From positions 1 through 64,000 of the forward strand of contig JAHFQZ010000007.1 of the NCBI GenBank assembly GCA_023259055.1: a stretch of DNA of 64,000 bases, in the 5' to 3' direction. Below the pieces are notes generated by a model. The model had not been told where the DNA came from. It worked only from the letters and a program-made list of their open reading frames with translations, and did not search any database. Below are positions 30,268-38,079 of the stretch, piece after piece. The DNA is from Nitrosomonadales bacterium (lineage in GTDB: Bacteria; Pseudomonadota; Gammaproteobacteria; Burkholderiales; Gallionellaceae). The position numbers were made by a program, and so were the translations under genes. Position 1 is the stretch's first letter, and each line of letters starts with the position of its first letter.

Positions 30268-31299
30268 ATGAATGAGAAAGAAAGGCTCCTGAGCACCTTA
30301 GGTGGAAGACACGCTGACCGTGCCCCTTTCATCTGCCCCGGCGGGATGATGAACATGGCGGTGACCGAACTCATGGACGCCGCCGAAAGTTCCTGGCCGG
30401 AGGCCCACTCGGATCCCGAAAAGATGGCACGCCTGACGCTGGCTGCGAACCGTCTTGGCGGCATTGAGAACACCGGCGTTCCTTTCTGCATGACTGTGGA
30501 AGCGGAAGCGATGGGAGCGCAGGTTTCCCTCGGCTCGCGGGGCAATGAGCCGCGAGTCACGGAGTATGCGATTGGCCGTCTCGACGAAATTGCCCGCCTG
30601 CGGCCGATCGACCCCGGCAAGGGACGCGCGAAAGTCTGCGCTGACGCGATACGGATATTGAAAAAAGAAGCACCCGAAACGCCAGTCATCGCCAATCTCA
30701 CCGGCCCGGTAAGCCTGGCCTCTTCCCTGATCGATCCGCTGGTCTTTTACAAGGGACTGATTACCGACAGCCAGAAAGCCCACAAGCTGATGGAGCTCGT
30801 TACCGAAAACCTTATCCGGTTTGGTGATGCGCTGGCCGAAGCGGGCGCCGATGTGATCTGCATCGCCGATCCATCGGCATCGGGTGAGATACTGGGCAAG
30901 AAGGCTTTTGCCGAGTTTGCCATTCCGTACATAAACATCCTGGTGAATTACTTCCGGGAAGAACACGGCATCCCGTCCATCGTGCATATCTGCGGCGATG
31001 TGCGTTGCCTCGGCAGCCTGTTGTCCGAGATTGCCTCCGAATCCATCAGCGTGGATGCGATGGTCAGCATAAATACCCTCAAGGAGCTCGCCCCCGCCAA
31101 AGTATCGATGGGGAACGTAAGCACCTATCTGCTGGAAAAAGGCGCACCGGACGACATCACGAAACACGGCGAACGGTGCCTGCGAATCGGGGTGGATATC
31201 CTCGCTCCGGCCTGTGGCATCAGCCCCATAACCCCGGTTGTGAATATCAAGGGGCTTTCCAGAGCCGCCCTTGAAGTCCATACACCCGTAGCACTTTAA
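30268..31299 (+). CDS. uroporphyrinogen decarboxylase-family methyltransferase (MtaA-like), copy 2
   Basis: 343 residues. Second URO-D-fold methyltransferase of the operon, clearly different from copy 1 in sequence and with a shorter N-terminus. The zinc set is H240-x-C242 (IVHICGD) and C316 (APACGIS). LTGPVSLASSLIDP and DPSASGEILG match MtaA/MtbA-type enzymes more closely than copy 1 does. A likely division of labour is one enzyme loading the corrinoid and the other unloading it; that is inference. It starts 38 bases after the membrane protein gene. Confidence 0.9.
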   Translation: MNEKERLLSTLGGRHADRAPFICPGGMMNMAVTELMDAAESSWPEAHSDPEKMARLTLAANRLGGIENTGVPFCMTVEAEAMGAQVSLGSRGNEPRVTEYAIGRLDEIARLRPIDPGKGRAKVCADAIRILKKEAPETPVIANLTGPVSLASSLIDPLVFYKGLITDSQKAHKLMELVTENLIRFGDALAEAGADVICIADPSASGEILGKKAFAEFAIPYINILVNYFREEHGIPSIVHICGDVRCLGSLLSEIASESISVDAMVSINTLKELAPAKVSMGNVSTYLLEKGAPDDITKHGERCLRIGVDILAPACGISPITPVVNIKGLSRAALEVHTPVAL

Positions 31300-31319
31300 G
31301 CAGGTCGCAAGGACAGACG

Positions 31320-33155
31320 ATGGGCAAAGTAGAAATCCGGTTTCTGCCACAAAATAAAATTGTGGATGCCGATATTGGCTCCTGCCTCATGCAGGTGGCG
31401 CGAGACGCCTTTATCGATATTGAGTCGTCGTGCAGCGGCAAAGGCACCTGCGGCAAATGTCTTGTGCAGCTAGTCGATGGCGGAGTGGATGAGCCCCACC
31501 CCGAAGAAATCAAGCATATCAGCGGTGAAAACCTTGCTCAGGGCGTAAGGCTGGCCTGCCGCTTGAAGGTCACCGGCGTGGCCGACTACCAGGTGCTGGG
31601 AGTCGGCGGAAAAAAACACCGCATCCTGTCCGAAGGGCTCATGCCGGAGTTCAGCCTTAATCCGAACATCCGCAAGGAATACATCGAGCTTGAAAAGCCG
31701 AAGCTGGAAGACAACCTTGACGACGTTTCGCGGATTGAACGGGCACTCGGACTCAGCTTTAGCGGAAGACTCCCCCTCTCGTTGCTGCAACAGATTCCCG
31801 GCGTGTTGCGCAGCGGCGGGTTCAAGGCAACTCTTGTGTTGGCTGGTGATGACCTTGTCGGCATCGAACCCGGCGATACTACTTCTCTTTGTTACGGCGC
31901 GGCGGTAGATATCGGCACCACCACGGTGGTGGTCTCCCTTGTGAATCTTGTCACCGGCGAAGAATTGGCCGCGTGCACGATGATCAACCCGCAGAAGAAC
32001 CACGGCCTGGACGTATTGAGCCGCATCCAGCATGTACGTGAACATCCCGGCGGGCTTGATGAATTAAGCCGCATGGTGCGGGAATGCATCGATACGCTGA
32101 TCGGCGAAGCCTGCAAAGATGCGGAAGTTGAGCGGCACAATATTTACGAAACAACGGTGGCGGCAAATTCCACGATGATGCATTTCTTTCTCGGCGTCGA
32201 TCCGTCGGGCATCGGAAAATCCCCGTACGTTCCCGCCTTCTCGCAAGGTGTGGATGTCCCGGCGCGGGAACTGGGACTCGCGATCTCGCCCTTCGGCACA
32301 GTCTACTGTCTGCCATCCGTTTCCGCGTATATCGGGGCAGACATCGTGGCCGGAATCCTCTGCGCGGAACTGGCCGACAAGGACGAGCGAGCGCTATTCA
32401 TCGACATCGGCACCAATGGCGAAATCGCCTTCAGTTCAAAGGGCAAGATATGCTCCTGTTCCACCGCGGCAGGCCCGGCGCTGGAGGGGATGAACATAAG
32501 CTGCGGCATGCGCGCGGCCAACGGCGCAATTGAAAAAGTTTTCATCAACGATGATGTGGAAGTCCATACGATCGGCGACAGACCCGCGGTGGGACTGTGC
32601 GGCAGCGGCATCATCGACGCTGTGGGCGAGCTGATAAAAGCCGGCGTGGTCGAGCCATCCGGGCGCTTCGTAAAACTGCAAGCGGGAGATACACGGCCGT
32701 GGGCGCACAGGCTGCAAAGCGGCGACGGCCCGGCGAGCTTCATGCTCAGCGCCGGCAAAAAAGGGTATGGCCCGATCGCGATAACGCAGAAGGACATCCG
32801 CCAGGTGCAGCTTGCCAAGGGCGCAATACTTTCAGGCATATTGGCGCTGTTAAGCGAGCTCGGCATCGGCCTGCAGGACATCGACCGCGTTTACATTGCA
32901 GGCGCATTCGGTTTCCATGTGCGCATGGAAAGCTTCGCGCGCCTGGGTGTGATTCCGATGGAACTGCTCGACCGCATCAGCCTCATCGGCAACTCGTCCA
33001 AATCCGGCGCCATCCTGTGCCTGCTCTCGAAGGAAAAACGGGAAGAGGCGGCGCGCCTCGCGCGGAAAATAGACTATACGGAGCTGTCGTGTTTCCCGGA
33101 TTACGACAAGCTGTTCACCAAGTGCCTTTCATTCCCCACCGTAGTACCAGCATGA
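31320..33155 (+). CDS. reductive activator of corrinoid enzymes (RACE, ASKHA/DUF4445)
   Basis: 611 residues. ATP-driven activator that returns inactive Co(II) corrinoid to Co(I). N-terminal [2Fe-2S] ferredoxin domain with ligands C38, C44, C47 and C80; a linker domain about 100-190; then the ASKHA ATPase core with DIGTTTVVVSLVN near residue 200 and FIDIGTNGEIAF near 360, and AGAFG near 525. Length and order match the RamA-independent bacterial RACE proteins. The stop overlaps the next start (ATGA), so it is translationally coupled to the HyuA-type gene. Confidence 0.93.
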   Translation: MGKVEIRFLPQNKIVDADIGSCLMQVARDAFIDIESSCSGKGTCGKCLVQLVDGGVDEPHPEEIKHISGENLAQGVRLACRLKVTGVADYQVLGVGGKKHRILSEGLMPEFSLNPNIRKEYIELEKPKLEDNLDDVSRIERALGLSFSGRLPLSLLQQIPGVLRSGGFKATLVLAGDDLVGIEPGDTTSLCYGAAVDIGTTTVVVSLVNLVTGEELAACTMINPQKNHGLDVLSRIQHVREHPGGLDELSRMVRECIDTLIGEACKDAEVERHNIYETTVAANSTMMHFFLGVDPSGIGKSPYVPAFSQGVDVPARELGLAISPFGTVYCLPSVSAYIGADIVAGILCAELADKDERALFIDIGTNGEIAFSSKGKICSCSTAAGPALEGMNISCGMRAANGAIEKVFINDDVEVHTIGDRPAVGLCGSGIIDAVGELIKAGVVEPSGRFVKLQAGDTRPWAHRLQSGDGPASFMLSAGKKGYGPIAITQKDIRQVQLAKGAILSGILALLSELGIGLQDIDRVYIAGAFGFHVRMESFARLGVIPMELLDRISLIGNSSKSGAILCLLSKEKREEAARLARKIDYTELSCFPDYDKLFTKCLSFPTVVPA

Positions 33156-35104
33156 AATACGGAATCGGCATTGATACCGGTGGCACGTTCACGGACAGCG
33201 TCATTGTCGATTTCAACGAACGGCGTCTTGTCTCCAAGGCAAAGGCGCTGACCACCAAGCAGGACTTGCGCATCGGGATACAGAATTCCCTTGCCGCGCT
33301 GGATAACAGCCTGTTCCCCGACGTGAAGCTGGTGTCGCTGTCCACCACGCTGGCCACCAACAGCGTCGTGGAAGGGAAAGGCTCACGGGTCGGCCTGATC
33401 ATCGTCGTGCCGGATGAAAACAGTTTCAAGCTTCCCGCGAACATCCCGGCGGAGGAAGTTGCCGTCATCCGAGGAGCGCACAACCTCGGCGGTGACGAGG
33501 TAGCACCTCTCGATATCGACGCTGCCCACAAGGCGATCCGGCGCATGAAAGACAGCGTGGACGCGTTCGCAGTATCGGGATATTTCAGCATCTACAATTC
33601 TGCGCACGAGCTGCAATTGAAGGAACTGATCGCGAAGGAATGCGGCCATCCGGCCGTCTGCGGCCATGAGCTTTCCAGCGGCGTGGGCATGGTGGAGCGG
33701 GCCGTCACGGCAGCGCTTAACGCAAGCCTGCTCCCCGTCATCGGCGAACTGCTGGACGCAGTGATGCAGATCATGGCGGAAAAGAACATCCATGCCCCGT
33801 TGATGGTGGTGCGCGGCGACGGCTCGCTGATCAGCGAAAAATCGGCGCGGAACAGGCCGGTCGAAACCGTCCTTTCCGGCCCCGCAGCAAGCGTGATCGG
33901 CGCATGCTGGCTCACCGGCCTGAACGACGCGGTAGTGGTGGACATGGGCGGAACAACCACCGACATCGGCGTTATTACCGGCGCGATCCCGGCCGCCAGC
34001 GAGAACGGCGCGGTAGTCGGCGGATGGCGGACGCGCGTGCGGTCGATCGACATGTGGACCGCTGGTCTCGGCGGCGACAGCAGGATACTCGTGAAATCGG
34101 CGGATGAAATCCATATCGGCCCGCGCAGGGTAGTGCCGCTGTCGCTGGCATCAAGCCAATACCCGGCGCTGAACGATGCCATGAGGGCGATGGCCGCCAT
34201 ACAGGGCACCGCACTGAAGGAACTCGACCTGGATTTTTTCACGCTGTTGAAAATGCCTCCGTTTGCGGTCGGAAAATACGAGCGGCTGATGCTGGAGGCG
34301 CTCGAAGGCAAAGTGCTCCACCGGAACGAAGTCGAAAGAATATCCGGGCCGTCGGTAAACATAGACCAGTTCGTGAAGCTCGGTTTCGTGGCCGAGGTCT
34401 CCTTTACGCCGACCGACCTGCTCCATGTGAAAGGGGCACTCCAGCTTTGGGATAGCACCTCCTGCGAAGCGGCGATGAAATTTTATGGAAACAAGACCGG
34501 CCTGGACAGGGAAAAACTGATCGAGATGTTCTTCGATGAAATAATCGCAAAGCTCAAATTCAATATTGCCGCAAAATCTCTGGCGGAAGAAGGCATCTCG
34601 TTCCCCACCCGCGAGAGCCGCGAACTCCTCGGCGGCCTCCTCCGTCTGAACAACAACGGTGGCATCGCGGCGCGCTTCAATCTGAAAAGACCGCTGGTGG
34701 CAGTCGGCGCGCCCGTGAAAGCCTATTTTCCCCAAGTGGCAAGCGATCTCGGCGCGCAACTGGTGGTGCCGGAACACGCCGAAGTAGCCAACGCTGCAGG
34801 TGCTGTTACGGGCCGGGTTACGGCGATGGCGCAGGTTTTCGTGAGACCGCTTCGCCCCGTCGGTTTTGCCGTGGTATCGCCAGATGAACACAAAGTTTTC
34901 GACGATGTTGAACCTGCAATTACTTATGCCGAGCAGGTTGTGCGCGCAACAGCGGAGCGCCATGCAACCGAGACCGGCGGAAAAAATCTGGAAATCACCG
35001 TGCACAACGAAGAAAGATCCGCCCCTCTCGCCAGCGGCTGGGGGAAAACGGTCTTCCTGGAATTCAAGATAACCGCAATGGCCATCGGCCAGCCCTACGT
35101 ATGA
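33152..35104 (+). CDS. hydantoinase/oxoprolinase (HyuA)-type ASKHA ATPase
   Basis: 650 residues. Hydantoinase A N-terminal region (about 1-180, GIDTGGTFTDSVIVD at 4-18) and hydantoinase/oxoprolinase domain (about 195-480, VVDMGGTTTDIG near 263). True oxoprolinases normally have a HyuB partner; none is here. HyuA-like proteins recur in corrinoid methyltransferase clusters of anaerobes. Coupling to the RACE gene by a 4-base overlap suggests that they act together, perhaps as a second ATP-dependent activator or a substrate-priming kinase. The exact role is unknown. Confidence 0.82.
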   Translation: MKYGIGIDTGGTFTDSVIVDFNERRLVSKAKALTTKQDLRIGIQNSLAALDNSLFPDVKLVSLSTTLATNSVVEGKGSRVGLIIVVPDENSFKLPANIPAEEVAVIRGAHNLGGDEVAPLDIDAAHKAIRRMKDSVDAFAVSGYFSIYNSAHELQLKELIAKECGHPAVCGHELSSGVGMVERAVTAALNASLLPVIGELLDAVMQIMAEKNIHAPLMVVRGDGSLISEKSARNRPVETVLSGPAASVIGACWLTGLNDAVVVDMGGTTTDIGVITGAIPAASENGAVVGGWRTRVRSIDMWTAGLGGDSRILVKSADEIHIGPRRVVPLSLASSQYPALNDAMRAMAAIQGTALKELDLDFFTLLKMPPFAVGKYERLMLEALEGKVLHRNEVERISGPSVNIDQFVKLGFVAEVSFTPTDLLHVKGALQLWDSTSCEAAMKFYGNKTGLDREKLIEMFFDEIIAKLKFNIAAKSLAEEGISFPTRESRELLGGLLRLNNNGGIAARFNLKRPLVAVGAPVKAYFPQVASDLGAQLVVPEHAEVANAAGAVTGRVTAMAQVFVRPLRPVGFAVVSPDEHKVFDDVEPAITYAEQVVRATAERHATETGGKNLEITVHNEERSAPLASGWGKTVFLEFKITAMAIGQPYV

Positions 35105-35127
35105 AGCGTCAATTCGAGGAGCATATT

Positions 35128-35208
35128 TTGAAACCGGTTTCGTATAGCGAATTAAGTAAACTGAAGAACAGGCTGCATCCCCTGCAATCCCGGAGTGATC
35201 GACTATGA
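35128..35208 (+). CDS. possible 26-aa small protein or coupling ORF
   Basis: TTG at 35128 with GAGGAG seven bases before it opens a 26-codon frame (starts MKPVSYSELSKLKNR, basic and helical) whose TGA overlaps the ATG of the DUF1638 gene (ATGA). Too short for similarity. The good ribosome site and the overlap argue for real translation; it could be a leader that couples DUF1638 expression to the upstream genes. Confidence 0.4.
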   Translation: MKPVSYSELSKLKNRLHPLQSRSDRL

Positions 35209-35843
35209 GAATCGGCGTTGTTGCATGCGACATCATGAAGCTTGAGCTGGACAAGCTCCTGAGCAAAACCCCCGGTATCACCGAGATTGTTTATCTCGAG
35301 GCGGCGCTCCACTGCTACCCGAAGAAGATGAAAGAGACCATTCTGGAAAATGTGAATGCCATCAAGGACAAGGTGGACGTGATCTTCCTCGGCTACGGTT
35401 TCTGCAATGCGCTGGAAGGGATAGAGGACGAGATCGACATACCGGTGGTGATGCCGCAGATGGATGATTGCATCCAGATATTCATGACACCGAAAAAATA
35501 TGGCGAAGCAATACGCAAAGAGGTCGGTACCTGGTTCATGAGTCCCGGCTGGGCGGAGATCGGAGTCGAAATGGTCATCAAGGAAAACCATCTGGACCGG
35601 GTCGTGAAGTACGGCAAAGACCCGATGGAAATGGCCAAGAGACTTTTCACGCACTACCGGCGTGGGCTCTTCATCGATACCGGTGTGGGGAATGACGACT
35701 ACTATATCGGCAAGTCGAACGAGTTTTGCGACGTCTTCTCGCTAACGCTGGAGAAGACGACGGGAACTTCCGCAGTGCTGGAAGAGCACTTGGAAATAAC
35801 CCAGAAGGTCGCCGCAAAGGCGGCAACAGCGCGGACAAATTAA
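35205..35843 (+). CDS. DUF1638 family protein, copy 1
   Basis: 212 residues. DUF1638, seen in MRIGVVACDIMKLELDKLL at the start, VDVIFLGYGFCNAL near 60, VVMPQMDDCIQIF, and KEVGTWFMSPGWAEIG near 105. The family is frequent in methanogens and other anaerobes beside corrinoid methyltransferase and RACE genes, but I know of no established function. Conserved Cys and acidic residues would suit metal or corrinoid binding. It has a very similar paralogue at 46631-47272 on the other strand. It ends the corrinoid operon; an inverted repeat follows. Confidence 0.85.
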   Translation: MRIGVVACDIMKLELDKLLSKTPGITEIVYLEAALHCYPKKMKETILENVNAIKDKVDVIFLGYGFCNALEGIEDEIDIPVVMPQMDDCIQIFMTPKKYGEAIRKEVGTWFMSPGWAEIGVEMVIKENHLDRVVKYGKDPMEMAKRLFTHYRRGLFIDTGVGNDDYYIGKSNEFCDVFSLTLEKTTGTSAVLEEHLEITQKVAAKAATARTN

Positions 35844-35862
35844 ATCCAGGAACAGCAGTTCA

Positions 35863-35995
35863 AGCCACAGAGCTCACAGAGAACACAGAGAGTGATGAGG
35901 TATATCCACTTTTCGTGTGCTTACCCATAGGGAAGATGGGGCGCGAGTTGTAATCGTTTGTTTTCCCCTCTGTGACCTCTGTGCTCTCTGTGGCT
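35863..35995. repeat. inverted repeat built of CACAGAG units
   Basis: Left arm 35863-35892 (AGCCACAGAG, then CACAGAGAACACAGAGAG) and right arm 35968-35995 (CTCTGTGACC then TCTGTGCTCTCTGTGGCT) are inverted copies about 75 bases apart. The arms themselves are short direct repeats of CACAGAG. Such elements are scattered in many bacterial genomes. Lies between the DUF1638 and ArsM-like genes. Confidence 0.8.
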
Positions 35996-36037
35996 GACAG
36001 AGTTTTTTAGGATAGAAAAACCAAAAGGAGATGAGTC

Positions 36038-36871
36038 ATGAAACCCGATGAAGTCCATCAAGTTGTGCAGGAACGCTATGGCAAATTCGCGGAATCAGCC
36101 GGTGGCCACACCGAGGATTCCTGTTGCACCAAGCCGGCTGTCAAGGCCTGCTGCGCGCATGAACAGGCCATCTACAGCGAGCCGGAGCTCTCCTCGGTAC
36201 CGGAGCTTGCGCGAAATCTTTCGCGCGGTTGCGGCAACCCGACCGGCTTCGCGAATCTGCAACCGGGTGAAGCCGTCGTCGATCTCGGCTGCGGGGGCGG
36301 CATTGACATGATCCTGGCTGCGCGCAAAGTGGGGGCAGGCGGCAAAGTGTACGGTGTCGATTTCACGCTGCCAATGATAGAACAGGCGAAAGAGGCTGTG
36401 GCGCAGGCCGGCTTGCCGGGCCGCAGCGTCGAGTTTCGTCATGCATCATTGGAGAACACGACGCTGCCGGACGCCTGCGCCGATGTGGCGATTTCCAATT
36501 GCGTCATCAATCTGTGCCCCGACAAGAACGCGGTTTACCGGGAGGCATTCCGCATTCTCAAACCGGGCGGGCGGCTCGCCATCTCCGATATCATGCTGAC
36601 CGGGCCGATTGACGCAGCGTTGCGCGAGCGGCTGGAAGCGTCCTGGGCGGGCTGTACCGGCGGCGCGATACCGGAAAGCGAATACTGGGATACGTTGAAA
36701 AAAGCGGGATTTACCGAAATCAAAGTCGTCGCGCGTCATCTCCTCTCCGATCCGGAACTCGACGGGATGGCGTGCTGCCCCGGCAAGGAATACACCCCTG
36801 CCCCGGCTGCGGATGACTTGAACGGCGTACAAGGCAAAGTGGTGAGCGTCAAGTTCACTGCAATCAAATAA
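36038..36871 (+). CDS. ArsM-like SAM-dependent methyltransferase
   Basis: 277 residues. SAM motif VVDLGCGGGIDM at 80-91. The three cysteines that bind arsenite in ArsM enzymes are present: C65 in RGCGNP, C155 in SNCVINL and C206 in AGCTGGAIPE. Extra Cys pairs occur at the N-terminus (C29-C30, C38-C39) and near the end (ACCPG). By family, it would methylate trivalent arsenic with SAM. It follows the corrinoid operon after an inverted repeat and is 17 bases upstream of pit. No arsR, arsC or arsB is near, so a detoxification operon is not evident. Confidence 0.8.
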   Translation: MKPDEVHQVVQERYGKFAESAGGHTEDSCCTKPAVKACCAHEQAIYSEPELSSVPELARNLSRGCGNPTGFANLQPGEAVVDLGCGGGIDMILAARKVGAGGKVYGVDFTLPMIEQAKEAVAQAGLPGRSVEFRHASLENTTLPDACADVAISNCVINLCPDKNAVYREAFRILKPGGRLAISDIMLTGPIDAALRERLEASWAGCTGGAIPESEYWDTLKKAGFTEIKVVARHLLSDPELDGMACCPGKEYTPAPAADDLNGVQGKVVSVKFTAIK

Positions 36872-36888
36872 CCGCAGGGAAATAGAAA

Positions 36889-37968
36889 ATGGAATGGCTG
36901 ATAGTTATGGCTGCCCTGTTTCTTGCCTTCAGCAATGGAGCGAACGACAACTTCAAGGGGTTCGCGACCATCTGGGGGTCGGATACGCTGAATTATCGCC
37001 AGGCACTCACGTTGGCTACATTGGCTACGGTGGCTGGTTGTTTTGCTGCCCTGTTTCTTGCCGAAACACTGGTGCAAAACTTTTCCGGTAAAGGACTGGT
37101 TGCGGACGCAGTAGTCAACACGCCCCTCTTTATCCTGAGCGTATCATGCGGTGCGGCGGTTACCATTTTCCTCGCAACGCGCTTGGGCTATCCGGTTTCC
37201 ACTACTCACGCACTGATCGGGGGGTTGATCGGCGCAGGCCTTGCGCAAGCCGAGAGCGGCGTACAACTCGGCAGATTGATGCAAACGTTCCTGCTGCCGT
37301 TGCTGGTCAGCCCATTGCTGGCAGCTATTCTGGGCGCATTGGCTTATTCGGCGTTTCGTTTGCGTTCGATAGAAAAGGATTGTGTGTGCGTGATCCAGCC
37401 GGAAATTTCTGCCGCCATCACAACCGGCGGTGCTGCACTGCAAAGCGTATTGGCTCCGGGGCTTGTGATAGCGCGCGACAAGGATTGCGACTCGTTGCCG
37501 GTCATTTCGCGTTTCTCGATTAACAACTGGCTGGACAAGCTGCACATTCTGTCCGCCATGGCGATCTGTTTTGCACGCGGCGTGAACGACACGCCGAAAA
37601 TAGCGGCCCTGCTTATCGCATCCAGGCTGATCGATGCACAAACCTCCATCTTGCTGCTGTCCGTCGTAATGGCGTTGGGCGGAATCGGTTTTGCAAAGAA
37701 AGTTGCGGAACGTATGAGCCATCGCGTGACGCGCATGGATCATGGTCAAGGACTGGCTGCCAATTTTATTACTGCAATGCTGGTACTGTTCGCCAGCAAG
37801 CTGGGGGTGCCAGTTTCCACCACACATGTCTCGGTCGGCTCCATTGCCGGGGTCGGTATGCGTGCACAGACACTGGATTGGACGACATTGAGCCAGATTA
37901 TGCTGTCCTGGCTGGCGACACTCCCGTTGGCTGCGCTACTGTCCTGGACGGCAAGCGGATTGGTCTGA
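36889..37968 (+). CDS. pit: PiT family inorganic phosphate transporter
   Basis: 359 residues with about 10 membrane helices. The two inverted family signatures are visible: AFSNGANDNFKGFATIWG near residue 14 and CFARGVNDTPKIAALL near 226, as well as the repeated PVSTTHALIGG and PVSTTHVSVGS. Transports phosphate with a cation at low affinity; such carriers also admit arsenate. It probably shares a transcript with the ArsM-like gene. A fragment resembling the end of that gene lies just downstream. Confidence 0.93.
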   Translation: MEWLIVMAALFLAFSNGANDNFKGFATIWGSDTLNYRQALTLATLATVAGCFAALFLAETLVQNFSGKGLVADAVVNTPLFILSVSCGAAVTIFLATRLGYPVSTTHALIGGLIGAGLAQAESGVQLGRLMQTFLLPLLVSPLLAAILGALAYSAFRLRSIEKDCVCVIQPEISAAITTGGAALQSVLAPGLVIARDKDCDSLPVISRFSINNWLDKLHILSAMAICFARGVNDTPKIAALLIASRLIDAQTSILLLSVVMALGGIGFAKKVAERMSHRVTRMDHGQGLAANFITAMLVLFASKLGVPVSTTHVSVGSIAGVGMRAQTLDWTTLSQIMLSWLATLPLAALLSWTASGLV

Positions 37969-37987
37969 ATCACACCCCAAACTGGCT

Positions 37988-38071
37988 GTGGCGAGCGTCA
38001 AGTTCACCGCTATCAAATATCCGCTCGACCAGCGCAAGACCGGCCAAGCGGTATCCGAGATTCAAAGATAG
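37988..38071 (+). pseudogene. C-terminal fragment of an ArsM-like gene (duplicate end)
   Basis: 28 codons that begin VASVKFTAIK and stop at 38069-38071. The DNA GAGCGTCAAGTTCAC is identical to the end of the ArsM-like gene at 36844-36858 (VSVKFTAIK). After that the two differ. It looks like the leftover of a second copy of that gene's 3' end, so pit is bracketed by related sequence. Confidence 0.5.
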
Positions 38072-38079
38072 CTTCCTTG

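Noticed and set aside
28542..31299. Two copies of haem-pathway hemE
   Set aside because: Both have the His-x-Cys...Cys zinc set of methyltransferases and sit beside a corrinoid protein and RACE.
32597..33151. Extension of the HyuA-type frame upstream to 32597
   Set aside because: Overlaps RACE in another frame with Arg-rich shadow sequence; ATG 33152 with the ATGA overlap is the real start.
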